Shown piece after piece: positions 20,501 to 28,794 of a stretch of 64,000 bases of DNA. The notes below the pieces were generated by a model. That model made no database searches and was not told where the DNA came from. It saw only the letters and a list, made by a program, of their open reading frames with translations. This DNA comes from Liolophura sinensis (lineage: Eukaryota; Mollusca; Polyplacophora; Chitonida; Chitonidae): positions 3,464,023-3,528,022 of the forward strand of contig NC_088302.1 of NCBI RefSeq assembly GCF_032854445.1, in the 5' to 3' direction. Position 1 is the stretch's first letter. Each line of letters starts with the position of its first letter. A program made the position numbers and the translations under genes.

Positions 20501-22496
20501 CACAGTGTCATCCACAAAATAAGCTCATCATCGACACTATTAAGCGATAAGGATGTTTCAGTCTGTTAAGTATCTTCTGGAATAGATTTTCTTGGAAGAA
20601 AAAGTTGAGCTGTAAACATGTGCATCAGTAAATTTTGTATCTGGCTTTTGTCTGTTGACCGTCCCAAACTTAAAAACCATTTTCTGAAGAAAACATATGA
20701 CAGGTAATGCTGTTAAATGAGGAATTATACAGATGGTTTTAGCACAGAATTAAGACTTAGTTTGTAATGGTTTGTCCGACCTTTATTTTGCCATCTTGTT
20801 ACATTTTCTTTATTTATTTGATTGGTGTTTTACGCCATACCCCAGAATATTTCACTTATACAATGACGGCCATCCGTGGGTTGCTGACAGACCTTCCCAC
20901 GTACAGCCAGACCTGTTACATTTTGCTTGAGTTTCCAGTTTTCAAATATTCAATGTGGTATCCTGTATTGATCACATGCATGACTTTGTCCGATAATTGT
21001 GTCTGGGGGAAGTTCTTGTAATCATATATATAATAAAGCCGTCTTAAGTTTACTGGAAATAGCACTAGAGTCGAAGGATAGCCAGTTTTGATTTCACTTT
21101 GAAGAGCTTGTTAGGAATTGGTCCCTTGATGTAAAGCCAATACGCTTATTCCATTTTCATGAAATATCATCAAATCTTCACTGTTCAGAGGCCTTCTCAT
21201 CTTTCTCTGTAAAGCTTGTTAAACATGTATCGTTTTGTTGTGATGGATACTGTTATGCTTTTGAATACCTCTATAAGGCCAGCTGCCGGGAAAGGGGGTT
21301 AAAGAATTTCACTAGCTTGCCTGTACAAATTACATGCATAGCTAATGTCTTATGCTGAGTGTTGGCGTTGCCTATGGGATCCAGTAACAGTGAAAGCAAT
21401 GCTAAGGCTTGTATTTTCAAAAGTGTTGACTGGCTTGGTTTGGGTTTCCCCGGAACTCTGCCCAGTTTTCTTCCAGGATAATGTTGGGGGCCCTCATGTA
21501 AGTGAAATACTCTTGAGGAAAGGATAAAATGCCAATCAGATAAATGAAAAGGAACGCATGTATAGAGTAGAGGTTTTGGTTACATGAAGAGCTAAATAAG
21601 ACGAGATAGGTAATTCATCAGTGATGTCCCCATGCATATCAATAACCATAAAAATGCAAAATTCACAACTTGAGTGTCGTCTGTGTAATAGAATCATTGT
21701 TAAGGGCAAAGACCACTCTAAAATGAAGTATTTATCAGATTAAAGACCATTAAAAACTGTCCAGGAAAATAGTTGGATTTATTATTTTTAGAATTTTTCT
21801 ACCCAATAAACTTGTGTTAAATGATCAGATTCTACGGTGGTCTGTTGTGACCCAGAAGGTTTCATTTACGTCACATGTATACTTTTTTCCTAAAATAATT
21901 GATTTAAAGATCAAATCAGCGAATGCATTTATAGCTCTATATGTATATGCATTTTGAATTATGAAATGTAGCCAGCTAATGCACGTTAACTAGCAAAAAC
22001 CTTATGTGATCTCACTGGTCCCGTTGTGGTCAGAAAACGCCACCATAGAATAAAACATTCCAATGCAGTTTTATAATACTAAGTTATTTAAAATACAAAT
22101 TTTGAAAAAATAAATCCAGCTATTTTCCTGGACAGTTTAAATAGGTGTTTCATCTGATACTTACTCCATGTTTTCTTTGCATTTAAGGTAAATGATAGGA
22201 GTTGTTTCTTAAAAAGTACTCTATGATGTCTGTGTATTGAGCTCAGGTTTTGCATAGTTCTAAAGCATCCTGGGTTTTTCTGAGGCTTTGTTCTTAATAT
22301 TCAGAGAATGGAATCACCTCTACAGTGCAGAAATTTTCAACTGATTCCTTTATGTGCATGTAATACCAACTTTAATTTTATTTCTGTTGTAGCTGCCATG
22401 TTGGCATTGCGACACACTCAGGATTTTAGGAAAAATGTGACGTGGACGAAAGTGTTGGTGCAAACAAAAGGAGACACCAAAACTGACTTATTTTAA
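2492..22496 (+). CDS. Focadhesin (FOCAD) orthologue, C-terminal half, 19 exons
   Basis: Nineteen exons with GT-AG boundaries join to 2691 nt, 896 codons plus stop, with every junction in phase. Order: 2492-2580, 4379-4420, 5125-5344, 5984-6241, 6508-6578, 7682-7826, 8257-8376, 8866-8988, 9507-9584, 10338-10509, 11511-11591, 13254-13379, 14075-14190, 15322-15576, 16279-16478, 17655-17838, 18222-18452, 20277-20352, 22393-22496. Landmarks shared with human FOCAD (about 1800 residues) include GAWLLGHLHLS, PPVNWTGLLSPLMRWNFG, LQWLLELMGHTKN and an end resembling LRVLPEFKKKAVWTR. This corresponds to the Pfam Focadhesin region, made of helical repeats; the N-terminal half lies left of the window. Known biology: human FOCAD was described at focal adhesions and binds and stabilises the SKI complex; plant RST1 links SKI to the exosome. 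That role is transferred by homology. Many introns carry SINEs and minisatellites. Confidence 0.95.
3761..4013 (+). mobile_element. tRNA-headed SINE, full length, in FOCAD intron
   Basis: Starts GGGGCTTCTGTGACTCC (degenerate tRNA-like head), has GAGTTCAAGTC as B-box-like segment, then the family body and an AATAAATAAATAAAT tail. Flanked by a 14-bp target-site duplication, TATATTACACATGG at 3747-3760 and TATATTACACGTGG at 4014-4027, one mismatch. Confidence 0.92.
4379..4420 (+). CDS. FOCAD exon 2, a 42-nt microexon
   Basis: Flanked by GTTTTCAG and AG|GTACGC. It encodes ARDLLVDSIRGAS plus split codons on both sides. It is short enough for gene finders to miss, but the phase (1 nt in, 2 nt out) matches both neighbours. 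Confidence 0.88.
4555..4879. mobile_element. Small TIR element (MITE-like) with flanking 38-bp direct repeats
   Basis: Near-perfect terminal inverted repeats at 4588-4609 and 4823-4844 (core AAGGAGAAGAAAA, 21 of 22 matching) enclose about 210 bp. Both ends abut TTAA. The outside flanks are direct repeats of about 38 bp (4555-4592 and 4842-4879, GCAATCATGAAGTCTGAAGG versus GCAATTGTGAAGTCTGAAGG). No coding capacity. Confidence 0.7.
4933..4986. repeat. 17-bp tandem repeat, 3 copies
   Basis: Three copies of CATACACATATGGCATG, each containing CATATG and GCATGC palindromes, in FOCAD intron 2. Confidence 0.9.
5125..5344 (+). CDS. FOCAD exon 3
   Basis: Acceptor TTTGTTTCAG, donor CAGCAG|GTGGGA, ending in phase 0. 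Encodes NPTCQANCVFALAGLTATVN, then a helical segment ending LLGMCQQ. Confidence 0.93.
5510..5690. repeat. 20-bp minisatellite, about 9 copies
   Basis: Units of the type GGTTTCCTCTGAGCATCAT that decay towards the right. Located in FOCAD intron 3. Confidence 0.85.
5984..6241 (+). CDS. FOCAD exon 4
   Basis: 86 codons in phase 0 at both ends, acceptor CTATTGTCAG, donor AAG|GTATGT. Encodes a helical stretch starting RGVIDRQEASVLARSAAS with LGLGMLLARLFEEHF near its end. Confidence 0.95.
6508..6578 (+). CDS. FOCAD exon 5
   Basis: Acceptor CACTCAG, donor CACAG|GTAGGA. Encodes GMTEVWKALDVLEQCCLQST plus ADH and a split Arg codon. Its 3' half and donor are duplicated immediately downstream (6595-6816), with the extra copies retaining the reading frame. 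Confidence 0.93.
6595..6816 (+). repeat. Tandem copies of FOCAD exon 5 3' end with donor site
   Basis: A 60-bp unit containing GTCTACAGCTGACCACAG followed by GTAAGAC is repeated at 6601-6660, 6661-6720, 6721-6776 (shortened) and 6777-6816 (degenerate). The first two copies differ from exon 5 mainly by synonymous changes (LEQCCLQSTADH retained) and keep a better donor than the exon itself. Confidence 0.9.
6800..7168. repeat. 20-bp minisatellite, about 18 copies
   Basis: Unit CTTCCCACTATCACCCGGGT with variants, in FOCAD intron 5, directly following the exon 5-derived copies. The long open frames here are products of the repeat. Confidence 0.93.
7348..7582 (+). mobile_element. SINE copy with internal deletion
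   Basis: GGGGCCTCCGTG head, family body lacking the CCGTACGTGGGAAGGTCTG block, tail ending AATAAATAA. An 11-bp target-site duplication ACATGTTTGTT lies at 7336-7346 and 7583-7593. Confidence 0.92.
7682..7826 (+). CDS. FOCAD exon 6
   Basis: Acceptor TTTGTTCCCAG, donor TTTCAG|GTGGGA. Encodes QGSMLGLGVALGSLCADGRT and a helix ending STNEDTFQ. The AGMLG-type motif has a close counterpart in vertebrate FOCAD. Confidence 0.93.
8257..8376 (+). CDS. FOCAD exon 7
   Basis: 40 codons, phase 0 to phase 0. The acceptor CTCTGTTCAG at 8256 was chosen over ATCAG upstream (8237) because only the former keeps the phase. Donor CCAAG|GTAGGT. Encodes TCCVSLATLSSSAFSANILS and a helical remainder. Confidence 0.85.
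8866..8988 (+). CDS. FOCAD exon 8
   Basis: 41 codons in phase 0, acceptor GGTTTTCCAG, donor GCAGAG|GTAGAA. Encodes NAGLCLSVGMLGYSLAVNGH and a Trp-containing helix. Confidence 0.93.
9088..9208 (+). mobile_element. 5'-truncated SINE fragment
   Basis: Retains CCGGTTTCCTCCCACCATAA, TATTCTTGAGTACGACATAA and the AATAAATAAAG tail. Located in FOCAD intron 8. Confidence 0.85.
9507..9584 (+). CDS. FOCAD exon 9
   Basis: 26 codons in phase 0, acceptor CTGTTGACAG, donor ACACAG|GTGAGG. Encodes DVSSLQKVAVLTGLTALCGS then ERFWTQ, matching the vertebrate helix with NGLVALVGSE. A diverged copy of its last bases plus donor follows at 9589-9612. Confidence 0.9.
10338..10509 (+). CDS. FOCAD exon 10
   Basis: Acceptor TGATTTTCAG, donor AGTG|GTAAAT (phase 1). 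Contains the highly conserved GAGAWLLGHLHLS motif, the best single landmark of the family in this window. Confidence 0.96.
10585..10812 (+). mobile_element. SINE copy with perfect 13-bp target-site duplication
   Basis: Head CCTCCGTGGCTCAGTCGGTT with good A-box and GAGTTCAAGTCC B-box. An internal deletion joins GTGGGTTTC to TATAAGTG. Flanked by CTAATGTAAATTA at 10572-10584 and 10813-10825. Confidence 0.95.
11060..11480 (+). repeat. Degenerate tandem copies of FOCAD exon 11 and its 5' flank
   Basis: About five units share CAGAATATATGTACCTGTGA, then in the better copies CAGCTTCTCTTACCTG, GACACTAGTGTGATCAGAGC and ATGTTATAAC. The functional exon at 11511 reads as the last unit, with a proper TTATGTTTCAG acceptor. 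The copies carry indels in the coding stretch. Confidence 0.85.
11511..11591 (+). CDS. FOCAD exon 11
   Basis: 81 nt, acceptor TTATGTTTCAG, donor CAAG|GTAACT. Encodes PSSFSYLPDTSVIRAVVDFL and LEAGKQ. About five degenerate copies of its first half and flanking intron lie directly upstream (11060-11480). Confidence 0.93.
11676..12866. repeat. 57-bp minisatellite, about 21 copies, in FOCAD intron 11
   Basis: Unit ATCACTATTTTAATCAGCTG, TAGCTAGTGGGGATTTCC, TTTTTGCTCAGTTCTGTTC. Some units lack TTT (54 bp). On the FOCAD sense strand most units carry a pyrimidine run plus CTCAG that resembles a 3' splice site, with TTTTAAT as a branch-point-like element. Confidence 0.95.
13254..13379 (+). CDS. FOCAD exon 12
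   Basis: Acceptor ATCTTTTAAG (AAG rather than CAG/TAG), donor TTTG|GTAAGC. Encodes a helix and the conserved PPVNWTGLLSPLMRWNFG motif. A SINE 3' fragment sits only a few bases past the donor. Confidence 0.93.
13384..13480 (+). mobile_element. SINE 3' fragment next to FOCAD exon 12 donor
   Basis: Contains GCCATAATACTGGCCGCCAT, AAGTGAAATATTCTTGAGTA and an A-rich tail. Begins within about 5 bases of the exon 12 donor region. Confidence 0.85.
13627..13720 (+). other. tRNA-like fragment (possible SINE head)
   Basis: TTTGGCCAAGTGGTTAAGAT resembles an A-box region and GTGGCTTCAAACTCAAC a weak B-box. No cloverleaf could be folded by eye, so it is more likely a decayed tRNA-derived SINE than a tRNA gene. 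Confidence 0.3.
13851..14055 (+). repeat. Decayed partial copies of FOCAD exon 13 acceptor and 5' end
   Basis: Three copies: TTTTCAGGCGGCAACATTGC at 13851, TTTTTAGGTGGCAACATTGC at about 13925, and TTTGTAGGATGCAACACC extending into ACTTGGCTATATCTCAAAGA at about 13998. Each keeps an AG acceptor followed by a variant of exon 13's first bases (GTGGCAATGTTGCCTGTCT). Confidence 0.85.
14075..14190 (+). CDS. FOCAD exon 13
   Basis: Acceptor TTTCTTTTCAG, donor TTACAT|GTGAGC. Encodes GGNVACLCLRLAISQSIASS and a hydrophobic helix. Three partial decayed copies of its acceptor and first 30-60 bases lie upstream at 13851-14055. Confidence 0.93.
15322..15576 (+). CDS. FOCAD exon 14
   Basis: 85 codons, phase 0 both ends, acceptor GTGTCCCCAG, donor TTGCAG|GTAATG. 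Encodes ETCKQAVFISLPKLIKSISP and a segment with LQGLLGALQVPDPPEAV matching the vertebrate LHGLSQAMKLPSP region. Confidence 0.95.
15948..16212 (+). mobile_element. SINE copy, full length but diverged
   Basis: GGGGCCTCCATGGCCGAG head, GAGTTCAAGTTCAGCTCATG, family tail and AATAAATAAAT. A probable 12-bp target-site duplication (CATATCATAAAA/CACATCATGAAA) has two mismatches. In FOCAD intron 14. Confidence 0.9.
16279..16478 (+). CDS. FOCAD exon 15
   Basis: Acceptor TTCTCTGCAG, donor CAGTG|GTAAAG. Encodes LGMYSLMCDCLAELPDERFD, then TYVRCHLVAKGKQPVALLNG. Confidence 0.95.
16568..16729 (+). mobile_element. 5'-truncated SINE fragment
   Basis: Starts near CCTGTACGTGGGAAGATCTG and continues through the family tail (AGTGAAACATTCTTGAGTAT) to AATAAATAAATAAAT. 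In FOCAD intron 15. Confidence 0.88.
16886..16988 (+). mobile_element. Short SINE 3' fragment
   Basis: GGTTTCCTCCCACCGTAATG, then AAGTGAAATATTGTTGAGTA and the AATAAATAAATAAAT tail. A second fragment in the same intron as the 16568 copy. Confidence 0.85.
17655..17838 (+). CDS. FOCAD exon 16
   Basis: Acceptor GTTTGTGCAG, donor CCACAG|GTAACT. Encodes CTVLSMLAQCFYQTSLTTVQ and the diagnostic IPRLQWLLELMGHTKNIA, aligned with vertebrate MEWLLELMGYIRN. Confidence 0.96.
18222..18452 (+). CDS. FOCAD exon 17
   Basis: 77 codons in phase 0, acceptor TCTGTTTCAG, donor GGAAAG|GTAATA. Encodes AVEFGLQCVAAAICLWTSPV and a C-terminal PYFPALLPAYIERFNRAPWD. Its intron holds the 51-bp GTAAGT-bearing array. Confidence 0.95.
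18538..19680. repeat. 51-bp minisatellite, about 21 copies, in FOCAD intron 17
   Basis: Unit CACTTCCATACCCCTCTTAA followed by TGTAAGTGTCAACAACTACA and ATTTTTGGCCA. Because 51 is divisible by 3, the minus strand stays open as a 17-residue repeat (MEVWPKIVVVDTYIKRG), which I treat as fortuitous. On the FOCAD sense strand nearly every unit has the hexamer GTAAGT. Confidence 0.95.
19900..20028 (+). mobile_element. 5'-truncated SINE fragment
   Basis: AACCTGCAGATGGTCGTGGG through AAGTGAAATATTCTTGAGTA to an AATAAATAAAAG tail. In FOCAD intron 17, right of the 51-bp array. Confidence 0.85.
20277..20352 (+). CDS. FOCAD exon 18
   Basis: Acceptor TTTGTTTGTAG, donor TGTAG|GTAGGT. Encodes VLDWLWVFSQLPDQKLSPES and KQHCV, aligned with the vertebrate FIDWLFSIMESPKEALS segment near the C terminus. 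Confidence 0.94.
20805..20912 (-). mobile_element. SINE fragment, inverted
   Basis: TTTATTTATTTGATTGGTGT, TTACGCCATACC, AGAATATTTCACTTATACAA, then the GACCTTCCCACGTACAGCC block, all reverse complement of the family. In FOCAD intron 18. Confidence 0.88.
21438..21549 (+). mobile_element. Degraded SINE 3' fragment
   Basis: TGGGTTTCCCCGGAACTCTG, then AAGTGAAATACTCTTGAG and a GCCAATCAGATAAATGAAAA tail. More diverged than the others. Confidence 0.7.
21705..22190. mobile_element. Foldback-type element with long imperfect inverted arms
   Basis: TCCAGGAAAATAGTTGGATT at about 21760-21779 is mirrored by AATCCAGCTATTTTCCTGGA at about 22113-22132. The pairing extends outward (ATCAGATTAAAGACC versus TTTCATCTGAT; GGGCAAAGACC versus TTTCTTTGCAT) and inward (ATTCTACGGTGGTCTGTTGT versus GGTCAGAAAACGCCACCATA). 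The whole is roughly 490 bp, has no ORF, and lies in FOCAD intron 18. Confidence 0.65.
22393..22496 (+). CDS. FOCAD last coding exon (19) with stop
   Basis: Acceptor TTTCTGTTGTAG. Encodes AAMLALRHTQDFRKNVTWTK and a short tail to TAA at 22494-22496. It aligns with the vertebrate terminus (LLSLRVLPEFKKKAVWTR), but the tail after the Trp is longer and unrelated. Confidence 0.94.
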
Positions 22497-23690
22497 ATTT
22501 TATTGTGTGTGATGCATTCGCAGATATGCTGTACATATCAGAATATTTCTTGGACTAACTAGTTCATCCTGTGAAGGCAGTTGTATGTATTATCATCTTA
22601 ACTGAATGCTGGAGTTGTGTGGATGTTATCCTCTGTGTATTACTCACTGGCAGTATTTGTGTTCAGTCCTGAAAGCTATTTCAGGATTATAACACTTGCA
22701 TAACCAAACATGTAATAATAATGAAATAGTGTACATCTATGCTTAAAAGTGGGTAACAACTTCCTCTGAAATTGTTTTCATTTTTACAAAGAAAAAGTTG
22801 CATGTCCAGAATTGAAATCCATAAAGCTGGTGTTTTTATTGTACATGTACTTGTAGTGAAGCAGCACATCATGGAGTGTATCACTGTACTGTACATTCTC
22901 CCAGATTGTATACAGGAAGTTTCCCAATACAATTTAGTTGTCAACGAACTGACAATCATTGGCACTAATTTGAGAATTATTAAGTGAGTGACCCGAAACT
23001 TGTACAGTGGTTCATACGCAACATGAGGTTGATTTCGGGCATTTGTTGATTACATTGATCAAGTAGTCCGAACTGTAACTCAACACGCTTGCAATTGGTC
23101 GACTGCCTTCAAATTCAGGTTGTGTCTTCATTTCAGTGAAGACAATCCGGGGGTATATTTACGTGTACAGTTGTGTGGATAAACCATATCCGCTAGTGTG
23201 GACATCTTCCAGGTCATAACTTTGTAACCGACTGTCTTCAAACCAGAGCAGTCATGCGAAAACAGTGGATCAGAGGATGACGGGGATTGCCTGGATGTCT
23301 TCAGGGAAATTGTTACAACTGATGACAAAATGTAATAGCAGAGCACATGTATATGCACAAGGAACATATCCTTTTTATGGTACTTCCATTAGGGACATAG
23401 ACTTCAGTGGTGTATTTTGATAATTAATCATTTAATAACAAGTGACCATTGTGTTTATATGTTTGCGCACCTGCGTGTACTGTAAACCGACAGTGTAATT
23501 ACCGCTGATCATATGTGTACGATGCACGCTACCCATAGCAATATGAGCTTCCAAATGAGATTGTATCATTACAGTACTACCTACATGATCTAGGTAAAAT
23601 CTGCTTAGTTAGTGGTTGGATAATCGTCAGTAGTTATTGCACGGGTAATATTACCAGAAAAAATGTACCACAACAGTAACAAATAAACAG
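22497..23690 (+). other. Probable FOCAD 3' UTR
   Basis: No further exon is seen after the stop at 22496. The first canonical AATAAA downstream on this strand is at 23682-23687, followed by TG/T-rich sequence. This would give a 1.2-kb 3' UTR; an earlier non-canonical site is possible. Confidence 0.35.
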
Positions 23691-26600
23691 CTGAGTTGAA
23701 CGTATGTGCATCTGTTATATTTATTACACACTGTATTACAATATTGTGAATGCCTGTGAAGGTGTCACTAAAAATTGCATGAAAAATTGAACACAAAAAG
23801 ACACTTAAATACATTTCTCAAGTAAGTTTATGGACAAATAGTAAGCCCTCTTCGTGATAATGCATGTGATTTTACTGATCGTGTTGATCTTCATCTTCTT
23901 CATCATACCACACAATATTAAATGGATCAATCTGGGCTATCAATCACACCATAAGTGTGTATAATAATAACCATAGTAATAACGCCTGGAAGATGCAAAC
24001 AGTATTCAGTGTAAGAAAAAAGTCTCCATACATATTAAACCAAAATTATCAACAAGATTATGTCATTTGATCTGGATCGAGCAAGGAGTGTGTGTATGTG
24101 TTCTTGGTTGTTCTGTTTTTTGGGTTTTTTTGTTTTTTTTGGCGTAAAACAAACAAATTTATTCCATGTTGACAGTTTGTGTTTAGAGTTAACAGCTGTT
24201 TGTTTGAAAGAGTACTTAGTTGTGTTCTACAAGAGTTGATGTTAACTAACAATGTTAAACTGACAATGAAAGTAGGAAAACAATTATGTCCCAGAAATAT
24301 CAGAGAACGTTCAACTTAAGAGCCGATTGTTGGAGGTGAGAAACATGTCACAAGTTGAGGATATACAAGGATTTTCTTATCTTTGAAGTTCCAGAAATAC
24401 ACTCTGGAATAATTTAGTAGTGGAAGAGAAAACAAATGAGTGTAGAGCTTGAGAGCAATTTGATATATAAATGAGAAAATTGTGTGCATGTCCGATAGAT
24501 CGTGCGGGTAGCACGCCTGGGAAGAACTGTGACTTGCCAGCAAAATGACAGTAAATACAGGTATCACGTAAAAAAAACAAAGATTACTGCTACTTGGGAC
24601 CAAGTTGTTATATACCAGAAGTCTCCTCATCGTCATATATCAACAATGTTTTACAGAACAGTAATAGACATATCACAACGGAAAACATCCGTAGTTTGCA
24701 TAGAGTCTATAGAAATAAAGTCAGAGCAGACTGGGAAAAAACTGATACATTCGTGTATTTTGATAAAACGGTAACGTATGATTCTCTATGTTCTGAGAAG
24801 GTACATGTTAGACTTTACTTGACTGGGGTCTATACTGACCTTGACAGCATGGCTAACAGTCAGACAATAACGAATTGTCAATGCCTAGTCACGGGTTCAC
24901 AAACATGTCTTAAACTGATACTTAATGAGTGGTCATATTTGGATCTTAGGTTTTACCGGAAGCACTAATTTTCGCTATTGCGATGAGAGCGAACAACTTT
25001 ACATGTGACGAATTGAAAATGAAATAATTAGTGACAAATATCCTGCAGCAAACTTTTCTGAAATAAGTTTAGGCAGTCTCCAAAGTAAAGTCTCAGTTAG
25101 CTTTTTGATCCTGGGACCAAAAACTCATGGCTAACTGCACTTACAACCCGTAAATTAAGTTAGGAGTGGAGCGTGCTTTGATTATCTCCTGAAAAACAGT
25201 TTCGTTACTATCTGGGGAAAAAACCCGTATACAATGAAATCGTGATATGTATAAATCGACCAGAGGAACAAATTGTGTTTTACTGAACGTGCGAATTGGT
25301 GCTGAGAAAAATACTGCTACTTCTTACGAGATGACAGAGTCTTCGCTCTAAAATACTATGAACCCCTGCCATTATCGCACTTGGACAGTAGGAGAAATAT
25401 GGAATTGGATGCTGTCACAGCATAGATCGTTGTTCGAACTCCAGTGCACCCTCGACAAGGGTTGGTGTCAGCAAGCCCTTGTGAACTATGCTGTTTTCGT
25501 TCTGCTCAAGAGACCGTCTTCAGCTCCGTCGCCTCACCACAGTAATTCTCACCACAGCCAATCACCCGATCAGCCGTGAGATCACAGGTTCGAATCCACA
25601 ATGGACTTTAAATGATTTGTACTCCTTTTTGTGTCATATCATTAGTGTATGTACTGCACTGAAATCACCACTGTTGTCATGTTTACCCAAGACAGACAAC
25701 AGTGACGCTGAACTTTGAACAGGAAATGAGACAATATAGGCCAAAGTGAGCTGGATTTGAACACTCAGCCTTATTGGTGCGAGGTTACATCGTAGGCTCC
25801 ATCGATGGGGCTCTTGGGCATGACGGCTGTTTGTGGACACGGCTAGTTGTCCAAAGATTTCGCTTAGGGAAAAGCCAACTGTACTAACCGCTGTGTCCGT
25901 CAAAGTAGTAGTTAGAATACCGCAAATGACTGCTCTCAATCCAGGGCTTCCTTACATTTATTGCTCATGTCAGTATATGAATACCACCTTTCTAAATTGT
26001 GGCTCAATCACAAAACGGTAGCTTCTAAAACGGAAAAAGAGTTGCGCCCATCGTTTACAACAATCCTGATATAACTACCCCCTTGTGGCCGCACAAAAGG
26101 AATCCACATCAGAAGGGTATCATGCTGTCCTACTCTATGGTGAAGTTACTGTGCTCTAACCGTTGGACAGTCGAAGTTTCACGTCACTAAGCAACACGTC
26201 TGACTACCGAATGAATGTCAGTGTGGATCACAGCCTTGCTCAAATTTCTCCTTAGCATGGTGGTTAAGATATTCCAACCGTTAAACGGAAGAAAGTGAAT
26301 GCCATTTGATACCGTATATAACTTGCATATCCTACATATAAACATTTTCTTGGAAACCGCGTTCATTGAAACGAAAGTCCTCTATCAGAGTTTTGTGAGG
26401 CAGGACCGTCATTCCATATTGAAAAACAGTATCACCATGTTTAAATAAAAGACACCGAACGAAGATTGCCTTTCTGTTTGAACCTCCCTGACGAAATCTT
26501 TGGAAGTACTAGTCAGTATTGTGAAAACTATACAGGTTGTGGTATCCGGGGCAGTTCTGGTTCAGCTTTCATTTCCCGCCATTTCCTTCACATGGACGAC

Positions 26601-27011
26601 AAAACCCTATTGAAGAACCAGTTTGCATATTTCTCTTTTGTTTTGTTTTCCTTAAATGTCATATATCACGGATACAGCTGTGTAGATGATACTCTGTCCG
26701 CCACATACTCCTACACCAGTTGTTAGCGACGATAGACATGTGCATTGTCCGTTTGTGTTTGCTCAGCTACATTTCCAGCGTCACTTACAACGACAGCTTT
26801 AACTCTCAGATGATTTCAGATCATTAGCTTTATAAATCACACGACAAACAGCATAAGGAAAACAGCTTCCGCCTCCTGTGCACGTATCCCTCCAGGAGAC
26901 CATCGTCAGACAGTAACATGTTTTTCTCTGCAAAACCAAAGCAAACAGATGTTAGTCTAAGATACATTTAGTTGTCCACTCTTTCACCAAAGCATTGCTT
27001 CTCGTGCTCTG
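23691..27011. other. Gene-poor stretch
   Basis: Only short chance frames are seen, none with recognisable domains or interlocking splice sites. There is a T-rich run near 24113-24142 and a B-box-like AGGTTCGAATCC near 25585-25596 that may mark an old tRNA-derived SINE. Confidence 0.5.
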
Positions 27012-27215
27012 ATAACGATCCCTTCAGTGGCCAAATAGTTAGGGCGTCCCCCTCGAAGTCGGAAGACCTGGGATCAAACCCTGGAACGGCCAAACCAAAA
27101 TGGTACTTATTGCCCCCTCGACTGGCGCTCAGCACTGAGAGGTTAGAGCAAGGAAACAGGACTGGTTGGCGCACTGTCAGTATAATGTGATTGGGTTGGG
27201 TGTCATGTCTGCCAC
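27012..27215 (+). mobile_element. Second tRNA-derived SINE family copy
   Basis: CAGTGGCCAAATAGTTAGGG (A-box-like) and GACCTGGGATCAAACCCTGG (B-box-like) head a body with GGTACTTATTGCCCCCTCGA, GCTCAGCACTGAGAGG and GTCAGTATAATGTGATTGGG. It differs from the dominant SINE in this window. The open frames across it are shadows. Confidence 0.65.
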
Positions 27216-27349
27216 AATTGTAACACAGACGACGATGGTCATGATTACGGTTATACGAAACTGGAGTGAACCACCGTCCTTCGGCAGGCATCTGACAAAC
27301 CATCTGAAACCATCAGCTTTCCCCACAGAAAATGGATGGTTGGCAAATT

Positions 27350-27590
27350 ACCAAATGCACACTCCGTGTTCTGCAAACTTTGGTTCTGTACATTCCGTGT
27401 TCTGCACACTTTGATTATGCACACTTCGCGTTCGGCACACTTTGGTTGTGCACACTCCGTGTTCAGCACACTTTTATTATGCACACTCCGTGTTCTGCAG
27501 ATTTGGCTTAAGCACACTCCGTGTTCTGTAAAGCTTGGTTATGCACACTCCGTGTTCTACACACTTTGGTTATGCACACTCCGTATTCGA
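27350..27590. repeat. About 31-bp minisatellite, 7-8 copies
   Basis: Unit GGTTATGCACACTCCGTGTT plus CTACACACTTT with substitutions (GCACTTCGCGTTCGGC and similar). Confidence 0.88.
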
Positions 27591-28399
27591 TTTCGCCGAT
27601 TGGTTCTTTAACGTCGTAATCACTTCTACGGTAATTTTATGGTAGGAAAGTGGTCAGTCTAAGGTAAACCACCGACCTTCTCGCTCAAATGTATTGTGCC
27701 TGTACTGTGTTTCACAGGTCATCAAATTAAAAAAAAACTACATACATGTAAGTGTTTAGGCTACGATTGAATGATATGTGTGGCACTACTGTGGAACCAA
27801 GCCGATTACATGTTCAACTTGGTGAAACATATTTGAGATTGGATATTATCGGTGCTTTATACCAGAATATACCTTCTATTTACTTGTAGCTAAATCACGC
27901 ACTGTATATTTGAACATGTAACACAGCAACTTTTGCCTTATGATTGCCCAGTGTGCCGCGTAATTAGGTAAGATTCCTAAAGGAATGGAGCTCTTGACAG
28001 AAAGATTTATTATCAGTTTGCCGTTACAGCCCAAGGCTGTTATACATTATCTGGTGGTTTGCTGTACCACGAAGACACGGCCTCGACTGTTCTGTCTTGT
28101 ACGTAGAACTGAAAGCTTTTCAACAACGGATGTTGTGAAAGGTGTAGTTACATGCGAACGTTTTGTAAGGCAGAAGTAATATGAATTTACTTCTGTGGGC
28201 GGAGAGCCGTGGGTGCTACATATGGCTCAGATTTCCAGATGATATGATTTGAGATTTTCCCTAAAGGTATATCACTGATGGTTTGCTTTCGTTAATAGGG
28301 TATGGAATCGGGGTCTGGTACAGGTCAAATCCTGAGGCAGTGACAGTTGAAGTGAGTTATGCAGAAAGGCTGGCATCGCTCGTGGAAGGCAAATGTCCA

Positions 28400-28794
28400 G
28401 TTACGTACAGGACTCTGCCTAAATTCAAACTTACGCGATATCGAACAACATGTTCTCTCTCCAGCCCTGGTTATATTGACCGAGTGGCTGTTTGTAGACA
28501 CGTATTCACACACGAGGCAAGAACTGTGTGGAAGATTTTCCATGTCTTAGCATGACGTGATATTCTGTATCCAGCCAGGCCAACACCCATACTGGGGTGT
28601 TACGTACAGGACTCTGCCTAAATTCAAACTTACGCGATATCGAACAACATGTTCTCTCTCCAGCCCTGGTTATATTGACCGAGTGGCTGTTTGTAGACAC
28701 GTATTCACACACGAGGCAAGAACTGTGTGGAAGATTTTCCATGTCTTAGCATGACGTGATATTCTGTATCCAGCCAGGCCAACACCCATACTGG
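28400..28794. repeat. Perfect-looking 195-bp tandem duplication (period 199)
   Basis: The block starting TTACGTACAGGACTCTGCCT and ending CAACACCCATACTGG occurs at 28400-28595 and again at 28599-28794, with a GGGT linker. I saw no difference between the copies, so it is recent or an assembly artefact. Each copy carries the same short open frame, with no recognisable protein. Confidence 0.92.

Noticed and set aside
24594-24968. 124-codon plus frame
   Set aside because: Low-complexity chance frame beginning at a non-ATG codon, with an overlapping open frame in another register and no recognisable domain.
26466-26726. 86-codon plus frame with a hydrophobic centre
   Set aside because: Starts on a non-ATG codon, no homology recognised and no splice context.
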